Source: an uncultured Lachnospiraceae bacterium (GTDB taxonomy: Bacteria > Bacillota > Clostridia > Lachnospirales > Lachnospiraceae). From it: a stretch of 30,814 nucleotides of DNA. The position numbers and the translations under genes are program-made. Below the pieces are notes generated by a model. That model had not been told where the DNA came from, searched no databases, and saw only the letters and a program-made list of their open reading frames with translations. Of the stretch, positions 7,217 through 15,427 are shown piece after piece. The stretch's first letter is position 1, and the number at the start of each line of letters is the position of its first letter. The stretch spans positions 1-30,814 of the forward strand of contig CANTGP010000001.1 of the NCBI GenBank assembly GCA_947653315.1, in the 5' to 3' direction.

Positions 7217-9090
7217 GTATAATGGTAAGTCGGTACAATTTCCCGGATTAACGGACGGATATCCCTGCTTTCGTTCTTGGACTCCTCTTTGAGTTTCTTA
7301 AGCTGCTTAAAGAAATTCATCTCGTCTATTTCAATAGGCTTCCCCACATGAATCAGCTTATTCGCCGTTTCCTTCAACCCTTCTTCCTCCATTAAAAGTT
7401 CCTCATACAACTTCTCTCCGGGGCGCAGGCCGGTAAACTCGATTTTAATATCCTCGCCTACCCGGTACCCCGACAGGCGGATTAAGTTCTGTGCCAAATC
7501 CAGGATTTTCACCGGTTCGCCCATATCCAGCACGAAGATTTCCCCGCCCTTGGCATAAGCGCCCGCCTGTAAGACGAGGGAAACGGCTTCCGGGATGGTC
7601 ATGAAATAGCGGATGATATCCGGGTGGGTCACCGTCACCGGACCGCCCTTCATAATCTGCTTACGAAACAGCGGAATCACGCTGCCGTTGCTGCCCAGCA
7701 CATTCCCGAAGCGCACCGCCACAAATTCCGTATCGTAATGGTTGTTAAACGTTTGGATGATCATTTCACAGATTCGTTTGCTCGCCCCCATGATATTCGT
7801 GGGATTGACCGCCTTATCCGTGGATATGAGGACAAATTTCTTTACCCCGTAGAAAGCCGCCGCCTGCGCGGTCTTCCAGGTACCGAACACATTGTTTTTC
7901 ACCGCTTCGTTTGGGCTGTCCTCCATCAGCGGTACGTGCTTATGCGCCGCCGCATGGTACACGATATCCGGCCGGTACGTTTCAAAAATCCAGTTCATCC
8001 GGTTCGTATTGCGCACGGAGGCGATGAGCACCACCATGTCCAGTTCCGGGTACTTGGTTTTCAATTCCTGCTGGATGTCATACACGTTATTCTCATAAAT
8101 ATCGAGAATCACCAGGCGCTTCGGTTTATGGCTGGCTATCTGACGGCAGAGCTCGCTTCCGATGGAGCCGCCGCCGCCCGTCACCAGCACCGTTTTCCTT
8201 TGTACATAACCCAGGATGGAATCCAAATCCACGCTGATGGGGTCCCTGCCAAGCAGGTCTTCCACTTCCACATCCCTCAGTTTACTTACATTCACTTCCC
8301 CGTTCACCAACTGGTACATGCCCGGCAGGGAACGGAGCTTACAGTTTGTCTCCTTACAGATTTCCAGTATGCTGCGCATTTCCGAGCGGGAAATGGCCGG
8401 CATCGCCACGATAATCTCATCGATATCGTAAATGTCCGCCGATTCGATGATCTTATCCCTGCCGCCCGTTACCTTAATCCCCTGAATGTATTTTCCCCAT
8501 TTCCCCTTATCGTCGTCAATGATGCATTTAATGACCATGGTACTGAAATTGCTGTTAACGATTTCCTTAATGATGACGTTCCCGGCTTCCCCCGCACCGA
8601 TGACCATGACGGAAATCCCGTTTTTCTTATTTTGCTGTTTATGCTTCTGGCTGCGCAGGAACCGGTAAGAAAACCGGCTGGCAAATATCATACTAATCAG
8701 CACAAACAGATACAGGAAATAATAACTGTTCGGTACCGGCTGTCCCACCGTTTTAAAAAACTGCAGCCCAACGCTGTTCATCAGGGTAGACATCACGCAG
8801 GACATGACAAGGTTCTGCAGTTCCGTCTCCCCCGCGAACGCCCAAAGACTGTGGTACATCCGGAAAAAGTAAAAAATACATAACGTAAGAAGGACATTGA
8901 CCGGAAGGAAACGGTTAATCGGCGACAAAAAGTGTTCCGGTATCATATCCAAATGAAACTCATAGCGGATTAACACCGCCATATAACTTGCAAACACGAT
9001 ACTGATGATATCGTAAATAATCAGGCATGTCCGGCGGTAGAACAGCTTTACGTTAAAAGGTTTTTTCTCTTTCCCATTCATATGCTTCAT
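7210..9090 (-). CDS. pglF: Membrane UDP-GlcNAc 4,6-dehydratase (PglF/CapD/EpsC type)
   Basis: From the ATG that overlaps the upstream stop (ATGA), the protein is 626 residues. Four membrane helices occupy about 22-145. A first nucleotide-binding domain starts at GAGEAG (165-170). The catalytic short-chain dehydrogenase domain starts at TGGGGSIGSE (304-313) and contains HAAAHKHVPLMEDSPNEAV and STDKAVNPTNIMGASKR (423-439), the PglF-type version in which the usual tyrosine is replaced. The reaction turns UDP-GlcNAc into UDP-2-acetamido-4-keto-2,6-dideoxyglucose, the substrate of the aminotransferase that follows. Length and domain order match the family. The frame continues 30 codons upstream inside the Wzy-like gene but has no homology there; GGAGG lies ten bases before the chosen ATG. 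Confidence 0.92.
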   Translation of the reverse strand: MKHMNGKEKKPFNVKLFYRRTCLIIYDIISIVFASYMAVLIRYEFHLDMIPEHFLSPINRFLPVNVLLTLCIFYFFRMYHSLWAFAGETELQNLVMSCVMSTLMNSVGLQFFKTVGQPVPNSYYFLYLFVLISMIFASRFSYRFLRSQKHKQQNKKNGISVMVIGAGEAGNVIIKEIVNSNFSTMVIKCIIDDDKGKWGKYIQGIKVTGGRDKIIESADIYDIDEIIVAMPAISRSEMRSILEICKETNCKLRSLPGMYQLVNGEVNVSKLRDVEVEDLLGRDPISVDLDSILGYVQRKTVLVTGGGGSIGSELCRQIASHKPKRLVILDIYENNVYDIQQELKTKYPELDMVVLIASVRNTNRMNWIFETYRPDIVYHAAAHKHVPLMEDSPNEAVKNNVFGTWKTAQAAAFYGVKKFVLISTDKAVNPTNIMGASKRICEMIIQTFNNHYDTEFVAVRFGNVLGSNGSVIPLFRKQIMKGGPVTVTHPDIIRYFMTIPEAVSLVLQAGAYAKGGEIFVLDMGEPVKILDLAQNLIRLSGYRVGEDIKIEFTGLRPGEKLYEELLMEEEGLKETANKLIHVGKPIEIDEMNFFKQLKKLKEESKNESRDIRPLIREIVPTYHYTE

Positions 9091-11876
9091 ATGCCGCTTT
9101 CCTCCCCCATGCCAAACAACAGCGGCGCCAGCGTCAGCATCAGCACGAATCCCGCCGGATGGCACAAATGGAAAATCCACTCCACCAGACCCGCCATGGC
9201 AAATGCCGTCAGCACGGCAACGGGCAGGGCTGCACAGGATACCCGCCTCCTCTTTTTATAATACAGGCACCCCTGTACGAACGTCGCCGCTCCCACCAGC
9301 ACGAACACGGCGCCCACCGCCAGTCCATGGTCATATGCCACCTGTAAATAAATATTGTGCGCATGGACCGCCAGCGACCCGTCAGGCAGTATGGCGCCCA
9401 TGTCGTCATGCCCGGCAAGGTTCAGTTCCTTTAAATAGGCGCGGAAGATGTCCATACGGCCATTGGCATATTCCTCGGTCTTTTCGTAAACGCTTAAATC
9501 TTCCTCCTCGGTTTCTTCTTCCTCCGCCTTTTCAAAATTGCCCTCCAAAGCGTCCTTCTCCAACTGCGCCGCCGCTTCTTCTTCCGCCGCGCGTTCTTCG
9601 TCCGTTTTCGTACCGATGATATTCAGCTTCTTATCGCCGCTTCCCACCGTACCGGTGCTTCCACCGTCACCGGTATCCTCCGCATGTCCTCCGGAGCCTT
9701 CTTCCGAAACGGCGGTTTGTCCGGAATCTCCCTGACTGCCGGACTCAGACTGCACACTGCCGTCCGCTAAGGGAACATCCTGCATCTCCTCGATATCGCC
9801 TTCCCATACCACATCGCCTTTGTTGTTAAAACGCTTCGCAAGGTATTCCCGGTACTCCGGGCTTCTTTCGTAAGAATAAGTCCCGCTTTCCGGTATGTCG
9901 AATATTTTACTGTTAAAGACTTCCGTAAACCTCCGTATGGTGATATAGTACATGGAATCCCATTCATTTCCCCGCATGACCACATCGGGAAATTCCTCCA
10001 CTTCATACCGGTACACGTTGTTGCACACGGCAGGAAGGATTCTTTGGGCGGTAAATGCAAGCGGAAAACACCATGCCACCGAAACCGCCATCAGTCCGGC
10101 AAGCACGGCGCATCCTTTCACTTTCTGTTTCCCCATGTCCGCCACCGCCAGCACTGCCACCACCGCTACCATCAGCGCCACCGCCAAAAAGCCCGTCCTC
10201 GATGCGGTAAACAGCATATACGTAGCCGCCAGTCCGAAAAACAGAAGTTCCCGCCAAAGATAAGCAAAGACAGTTTCCCCCTCCGTCCTGCGGTATTCCA
10301 AATAACGCTCTGTCAGCCGGACAAATGCGGCGCACAGAACCACCGCCATATAGACCGCCGTTACCGTCACCGTATGGAACACAAACGGATAACGGGGATA
10401 AATCCACGAAAGGAACGGTCTGCGCACAAAACAGAAAAACATGGAGCAGATAAAATGAAGCAGCAGCCCGTTACTGATATTCTGCAGCAAATGCGCCTTT
10501 TTATCCCAAAGCGCATAGCGGATATAAAACAACGAAAAAGCGGCAGCCATGGCAACCGTCCACCATCTTGTATTACGGAACAGGATTAACAGCACGAAAA
10601 ATATCCCTATGACCGCCCCATACCAAATGCGGATACGCGCCATTTTCCTCCTGCGCAGCAGTTGCAGCAGGATACTCACCACAAGAAGGCCCCCAAGGAT
10701 TACCACGGCAATCCCCCAGCGCAGAATGCGCATATCCCACTCGTCCATCGCAATCACATCCACGTAAATACTGCAGTAACGCATGGTAACGGCAGCCGCG
10801 ATTACGGCGTACAGCACCGTAAACTTATTAAAAATATCCTCTTTTTTGCACATCACAAGGGCTGCCAGCGCAAAGAATACCATAAGCTGACGTTCCGCCA
10901 CCCTGTGGTGGATGTCGTAGAGCCCGTTCATGTAATTGCAGCATGCCCATACGGCAGCCGCAAAAAACGCTGTCTGCAGATAGTCCGGCGCATTTTTCTT
11001 CCATTTCTTACCAAGCGGCACGTAACTGCCCCTGTCCCGCTTACGGTTTACCATATAAAAAAGGGTAACGGCGGCAAGCAGGATTCCCACGGTATAAAAC
11101 AGGTTATCCGTCCACTGCCCGCTGAAAAACCTCCGTATGCTCACGAGCCATAAGGCTTCCGCCGTAAATGCCGCCACCAGCACATTTGCCGTGGCGCGCA
11201 CCGCCTGTCCCACCGTTACCAGCCTGTCCTTCCCCGTCAGGCGCGTATGCAGTTCCACTGCCGCTATCAGTATCGCCATTGTGGCAAACAGTACGGCGCC
11301 GCACTGAAAGACTTTTTCCTTCCGCAGCGGAACCGAATAATAGTATTCCCCGATGATATTGTATCCTTCCAGCTCGTCGTAATTATAAATCAGGCGGCTG
11401 ACATAAGGCGTTCCCGCGCCTTCCGTTTCCTCCAACCCAAACCAAACCCTGCTGCCTTCCAAACCCTGCAGGAAATAGTAGTAATCCTTTCCCACTTCCA
11501 AATCTTCGTTCACGTAAATAGGGCAGAAACCCGGTATGTCGATAAATCTGGTATCCACCTTTTGCTCGAACATAATCTCCATATCCGAATCCAGCATACG
11601 GAAAATAAAGGAATCCACCCGTTCGTCATAAGACCAGCCGTTCCTAAAATCCGCCACATACAGGTTCACCGTCGCCAAATGGTCATACTGCGCAATAAAA
11701 CGCTGCAGCAGATAATCCTCCCCCACACTGTCCGAGGAGCCCGCAATCCTTTGGTTGCTCACCGACGGAATCGTTTCCTCCCAAAGACGCAGCGGATATA
11801 CGGTCAGCATGGCACACAGCGTCAGCAGGAAAATGACACACTGTATGGCACGGCTTTGCTTCACTACTTTATACAT
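9087..11876 (-). CDS. Wzy/O-antigen-ligase-like membrane protein with extra outer domains
   Basis: A 929-residue protein with about 14 helices. The C-terminal half carries marks of the Wzy_C/O-antigen-ligase superfamily: TASRTGFLAV at 557-566, then a long outer loop ending in HAHNIYLQVAYDHG at 838-851, where the histidine-asparagine motif is typical. Such enzymes polymerise lipid-linked repeats or pass the glycan to an acceptor. Two features are unusual: a soluble domain of about 160 residues between helix 1 and helix 2 (31-190), rich in aromatic and beta-type sequence, and a low-complexity acidic stretch within the catalytic loop (about 700-800; Gly/Ser then Glu/Ala). The ATG follows AGGTG by five bases, 51 bp after the start of the gap. 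The stop overlaps the next start as ATGA. Whether it is polymerase, ligase or protein O-oligosaccharyltransferase cannot be decided. Confidence 0.75.
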   Translation of the reverse strand: MYKVVKQSRAIQCVIFLLTLCAMLTVYPLRLWEETIPSVSNQRIAGSSDSVGEDYLLQRFIAQYDHLATVNLYVADFRNGWSYDERVDSFIFRMLDSDMEIMFEQKVDTRFIDIPGFCPIYVNEDLEVGKDYYYFLQGLEGSRVWFGLEETEGAGTPYVSRLIYNYDELEGYNIIGEYYYSVPLRKEKVFQCGAVLFATMAILIAAVELHTRLTGKDRLVTVGQAVRATANVLVAAFTAEALWLVSIRRFFSGQWTDNLFYTVGILLAAVTLFYMVNRKRDRGSYVPLGKKWKKNAPDYLQTAFFAAAVWACCNYMNGLYDIHHRVAERQLMVFFALAALVMCKKEDIFNKFTVLYAVIAAAVTMRYCSIYVDVIAMDEWDMRILRWGIAVVILGGLLVVSILLQLLRRRKMARIRIWYGAVIGIFFVLLILFRNTRWWTVAMAAAFSLFYIRYALWDKKAHLLQNISNGLLLHFICSMFFCFVRRPFLSWIYPRYPFVFHTVTVTAVYMAVVLCAAFVRLTERYLEYRRTEGETVFAYLWRELLFFGLAATYMLFTASRTGFLAVALMVAVVAVLAVADMGKQKVKGCAVLAGLMAVSVAWCFPLAFTAQRILPAVCNNVYRYEVEEFPDVVMRGNEWDSMYYITIRRFTEVFNSKIFDIPESGTYSYERSPEYREYLAKRFNNKGDVVWEGDIEEMQDVPLADGSVQSESGSQGDSGQTAVSEEGSGGHAEDTGDGGSTGTVGSGDKKLNIIGTKTDEERAAEEEAAAQLEKDALEGNFEKAEEEETEEEDLSVYEKTEEYANGRMDIFRAYLKELNLAGHDDMGAILPDGSLAVHAHNIYLQVAYDHGLAVGAVFVLVGAATFVQGCLYYKKRRRVSCAALPVAVLTAFAMAGLVEWIFHLCHPAGFVLMLTLAPLLFGMGEESGI

Positions 11877-11927
11877 ACTTTCACCTGTATCCTTTCCAAT
11901 TCTTAACAGTTCCTAAGTATAGCACAG

Positions 11928-13874
11928 TTATACCCCGTTTACAAGAACTGCCGCTGCCCATGGAAGCGCAAACCATAAAACCAGCACATACCTCGGCAGG
12001 TAAGTGGGTCCCAGTATCACCGTCAGCCATAAAAACCCCAGCATGGCAAAGGGAAGCAGCAGGCTGTATTTCTTCCTGTAATAAGCATACCCACACGCAA
12101 ACGCAAATACCCAGAAAAGAAAGCCCATGGAAAACAACATGGATACCACCGGAACTTTCTGCTGCGCAATTTCCAGCGACATATCCCGGTACCACCCATC
12201 CAGCCACGGAAGCAGGCTGTGCCTCTCTCCCGGCTGTTCCACCTCGTAGCCGAAGAAGGAGCTGTCTGCGTAAGTAAAAGTAAACACACTGTTGCCGCGG
12301 TATACGTCAACCACCGTATCGGGATACCAAAAACCGTAAGAAGTCATAAACCATGCGTTCAGATAAGTAAACGGATGCCTCAGCCCGATTTCCGCCCAAA
12401 GCCGTATATATTTTGAAGGTTCTGCCGTAAAGGCTTCGTTGTCAAACCATATTTTCACGCCGTCCGACACTTTCGCCGTATAATACGGAAGCGCTTCTTC
12501 CGGCAGAATCCCGTACAGGGTTTCCTTCTGTTCTTCCGTCAGGCTGTCCCCTTCATACTTCCACACCCTGGCAAGCTGCTGGATGGGTACCGTCAGCATC
12601 TCCTGGCGTCCGGCGCCCTTAGCGTCCAATGCAGCTTCCAGTCCCGTTGTCACAAGCGCATAAGCGGCAAATACCGTCCCCAGCAAAAGCGCCGTTTTCC
12701 TGCGGCAGCCCTTTGCAAACGCAAACAGCAAAACAGGCGCAAGCGCCAAAAATGCGTACATGCCGTTATGCCGGAAGCACATCATCACAAGCGCGCTGCC
12801 CGCCAGCCGCAGCAGGTTCCCCCGGCTTTTGAGAAATGTTTCCGCGTCTTTCGCAAAATCCGCCAACGCCGTCAGTAAAAGCAGCAGCGCCGCACTGAAA
12901 ATGCCGTCCTTCGCCGAACAGAGTACAAACATCACGTTCACCGGAAAAAATCCGAAATAAAAGGCGGTCACCGTGCGCAGCCACCGGCGCACGCCGGATT
13001 TCTTCATATAAGACAGTACATAAGCAAACACCGCAGCCATTCCCGCCATCTGCAGCAGGGTATATGCCGCAATTCCCGCATTATAAGAACCGGTCAGTTT
13101 ATGCACCGCCTGTATGGTTCCGCCCAGCAGCAGCACATGGGGCAGCGGATGATGGGTGGTAAACTGTCTCGTCTGCACCTGCACCAATTCTTCCTGCGCA
13201 TCATAGACAAAAAATCCCGGATACACCGCCAAAAACACCGGCAGCCAGCTAAGGAGGAAAAAGCATACCGTCGCCGCCGCCCTCTTTTTCCCGGACAGCC
13301 CGTCCCATTTTCCCACTAAAATCCGCAGGCGCGCCATCCATCCCGCATCCGCTTTTGCCATCCCTGCTTTTCCCTGCTTTTCCGCATTTCCCGGCTTTTC
13401 CGCTTCTTCTGCCGTCCCCCCACTTCCGGCCCCCGCGTCCCCGCGTCTGTCAAGAAGCATCCACCCGTAATAAATCCAAAGAAAAAACACAAGGCTCCAT
13501 GCCAAAACGGCAAACCACAGCACACCGCTTAAAAAGTCCACGCTTTCCCTGCTTTCCAACTGCACCCCAAACGCAAGACAGACGGCAAACACACACGCCG
13601 TGACGCCTGCCACCGCCATACCGTGTCCTCCGTCTCCCCCGCCTGCCTGCCGTATGCCGGTCACGGCGCGGTAACACGAAACCCAAATCATCCCGTATAC
13701 CGGCACGCCAAACCAGCTATTGCCCACCGCCAATGGGTTCCCATGCAGGTTTAACATCTGCGGCAGGGTCAGAACCGCCGCAAACGCCAACAAGCCCGAC
13801 AGTACCGGCGCAGGAATGCCGTCCCTCCCGTGTTCCTTTTTATTTATCTTTTCCGTCTTCCTGCCCATCTTCAT
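11928..13874 (-). CDS. DUF6020-like polytopic membrane protein, putative GT-C enzyme
   Basis: A 648-residue membrane protein. After an N-terminal four-helix part and a low-complexity cytoplasmic loop (about 142-178, rich in Gly, Ala, Glu, Lys), the conserved region begins with WLPVFLAVYPGFFVYDAQEE (YPG at 218-220, Asp at 225) followed by HHPLPHVLLLG at 241-251. These blocks resemble a large Firmicutes membrane family, DUF6020 to my reading, whose topology and post-helix acidic motif look GT-C-like. A large outer loop at about 425-560 precedes the last helices. The chosen ATG lies inside the end of the fusion gene, 35 bp overlap, so translation is probably coupled; its ribosome site is only moderate. 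Substrate and acceptor are unknown. Confidence 0.6.
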   Translation of the reverse strand: MKMGRKTEKINKKEHGRDGIPAPVLSGLLAFAAVLTLPQMLNLHGNPLAVGNSWFGVPVYGMIWVSCYRAVTGIRQAGGGDGGHGMAVAGVTACVFAVCLAFGVQLESRESVDFLSGVLWFAVLAWSLVFFLWIYYGWMLLDRRGDAGAGSGGTAEEAEKPGNAEKQGKAGMAKADAGWMARLRILVGKWDGLSGKKRAAATVCFFLLSWLPVFLAVYPGFFVYDAQEELVQVQTRQFTTHHPLPHVLLLGGTIQAVHKLTGSYNAGIAAYTLLQMAGMAAVFAYVLSYMKKSGVRRWLRTVTAFYFGFFPVNVMFVLCSAKDGIFSAALLLLLTALADFAKDAETFLKSRGNLLRLAGSALVMMCFRHNGMYAFLALAPVLLFAFAKGCRRKTALLLGTVFAAYALVTTGLEAALDAKGAGRQEMLTVPIQQLARVWKYEGDSLTEEQKETLYGILPEEALPYYTAKVSDGVKIWFDNEAFTAEPSKYIRLWAEIGLRHPFTYLNAWFMTSYGFWYPDTVVDVYRGNSVFTFTYADSSFFGYEVEQPGERHSLLPWLDGWYRDMSLEIAQQKVPVVSMLFSMGFLFWVFAFACGYAYYRKKYSLLLPFAMLGFLWLTVILGPTYLPRYVLVLWFALPWAAAVLVNGV

Positions 13875-15402
13875 TCACCGTTTCCCTCACTACATACTGG
13901 GGGGAACTGTTCATGGAAATGTACATCCTGCCGATGTACTCCCCCACCAGTCCAAGCATTACCATCGTCATGCCGCCCATAAACACAATCGCCGCCATTA
14001 ACGAACTGAACCCCAAAGGTACGTCGGGGTTAATAAATTTCTTAATGACCGTATAGATACCGTACAAAAACCCTGCCGCCGAACAGGTACAGCCAATGGC
14101 GGTGGCAATGCGCAGCGGCTTTACGCTGAATGCCGTAAACCCGTTAAACCAAAGCCCCAGCAGTTTCCCGAACGTATAACCGGAAGTCCCCACTTCCCGT
14201 TCCCTGTGCGTCACCGTCACGTTGCTGATACGCTTCGTCGTCCGCAGCACCAGCCCGATTACGTAAGGGAATGCGTTGGTATAGCGTTTCATTTCCTCCA
14301 CCACAAAGCGTCTTGCCGCAAAATAGCTGGACACATACAAATCCTTCGGCTTCCCCAGCATCACCTTTGCCATCTCCTCGTTTAACAGACTGCCGAAATT
14401 GCGGAACAGGGAATGTTTCTTATGCTCATACTTCGCATACACCACGTCCGAGCCCTGCTCAATACCGGCAAGCAGCTTGCCCGCTTCGTCGGCGGGCGTC
14501 TGTCCGTCGTCGTCCAGGCAGACCACGATATCACCGTCCACATAATGGAAGCCTGCCATCAGAGCGGCATGCTGCCCGAAATTCCTCGCCAGGTTAATTC
14601 CCTTAATGCGGGTATCTTCCGCCGCCAGTTTTTTTATGGTTCCGAACGTACCGTCCGGGGAACAATCGTTGACCAGCACGATTTCATAATCGTATGCCGT
14701 CCCTTCTTTCCCAAGTCTGTCCATCGTCGTCCTGATTTCCCCCACTACTTTAGGCAGCGTCAGCTCCGAGCGGTAGCAGGGAATGACGAAACTCACTTTT
14801 TTCCGTTTTTGTTCTTTTTTATCCGGTTCTTTTTTATCCGATTCTTTTTTCCGAACCATAAAAAACATGTCCTTTTTTTCGCCGTCCGAACATTCCACGG
14901 CTTCCAGCAGGGATTCCTTCACAAAACCCGCCCTTTCATAACTTCCCACCGCCGCATGGTTGTCCGTAAATACGCGCAGCACCAGTTTTTCAAGTCCAAG
15001 CTCCCCGAACGCATAATCCACGGCAAGCCTTGCCGTTTCCGTACCGTAACCCTTGCCCACCGCATCGTCCTCACCGATAAAGATGCCGTACTCCGCTTCT
15101 TTTTTGTCCCAGTCAATATCACGGAAATAAACGCTTCCCACCGGACGCAGGGCTCCGTTTTCGCACGCCGCATCTTCCGCGCCTTTTTCACATATCATGA
15201 GCTGGATCACCTTTCCGGTTTCCACCATGGTACGCATCCAGTCCTCATGCCCTTTTTGCGTAAACGTCTCCCGGTAGATAAAATGGCTCCTCACCCAATC
15301 CTTATTCCTCCAGGCCACAATATGTGCCGTATCCGCATATTCTATCTGCCGCAGCACAATCCGGTTTCCCGTTATCCTTACTTCCCGCATCCCTGTGTCC
15401 AT
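13840..15402 (-). CDS. Fusion of a GNAT N-acetyltransferase and a polyprenyl-phosphate GT2
   Basis: One uninterrupted frame of 520 residues encodes two enzymes. Residues 8-183 are a RimJ/PseH-like GNAT domain with the acetyl-CoA loop VGKGYGTETA at 115-124 and DNHAAVGSYERAGF at 147-160. Residues 184-202 are a Lys/Asp/Glu-rich linker. From 203 follows a GT2 domain with VIPCYRSE, LVNDCSPDG at 243-251, LARNFGQHAA at 271-280 and the metal motif DDDGQTP at 297-303, then two anchoring helices (about 431-455 and 465-490) and VGEYIGRMYI. The GT2 half is GtrB/ArnC-like. With RffA two genes upstream, N-acetylation of dTDP-Fuc4N and transfer to undecaprenyl phosphate is an attractive reading. PseH activity for the pseudaminic pathway is the rival. 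The start ATG has AGGGA upstream. The gene overlaps the next by 35 bp. Confidence 0.85.
   Translation of the reverse strand: MDTGMREVRITGNRIVLRQIEYADTAHIVAWRNKDWVRSHFIYRETFTQKGHEDWMRTMVETGKVIQLMICEKGAEDAACENGALRPVGSVYFRDIDWDKKEAEYGIFIGEDDAVGKGYGTETARLAVDYAFGELGLEKLVLRVFTDNHAAVGSYERAGFVKESLLEAVECSDGEKKDMFFMVRKKESDKKEPDKKEQKRKKVSFVIPCYRSELTLPKVVGEIRTTMDRLGKEGTAYDYEIVLVNDCSPDGTFGTIKKLAAEDTRIKGINLARNFGQHAALMAGFHYVDGDIVVCLDDDGQTPADEAGKLLAGIEQGSDVVYAKYEHKKHSLFRNFGSLLNEEMAKVMLGKPKDLYVSSYFAARRFVVEEMKRYTNAFPYVIGLVLRTTKRISNVTVTHREREVGTSGYTFGKLLGLWFNGFTAFSVKPLRIATAIGCTCSAAGFLYGIYTVIKKFINPDVPLGFSSLMAAIVFMGGMTMVMLGLVGEYIGRMYISMNSSPQYVVRETVNEDGQEDGKDK
14811..14850. repeat. 15-bp tandem repeat in the linker of the GNAT-GT2 fusion
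   Basis: Plus-strand GTTCTTTTTTATCCG occurs at 14811-14825 and 14826-14840, followed by a partial unit with one change. Each unit is five codons (Asp-Lys-Lys-Glu plus one more) and contains a run of six T. The array lies exactly between the two catalytic domains. Confidence 0.88.
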
Positions 15403-15427
15403 GCCTTTCCCTGTGTTTTTCCCATTG

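Noticed and set aside
7624..8883. A 419-codon plus-strand open frame opposite pglF.
   Set aside because: It lies fully antisense to a clearly conserved dehydratase, has His/Arg-rich shadow composition and no recognisable domain. It reflects codon bias of the real gene.
9091..9180. A 30-codon N-terminal extension of the PglF-like protein.
   Set aside because: It is read within the end of the Wzy-like gene and has no homology. The ATGA overlap and GGAGG site support the shorter form.
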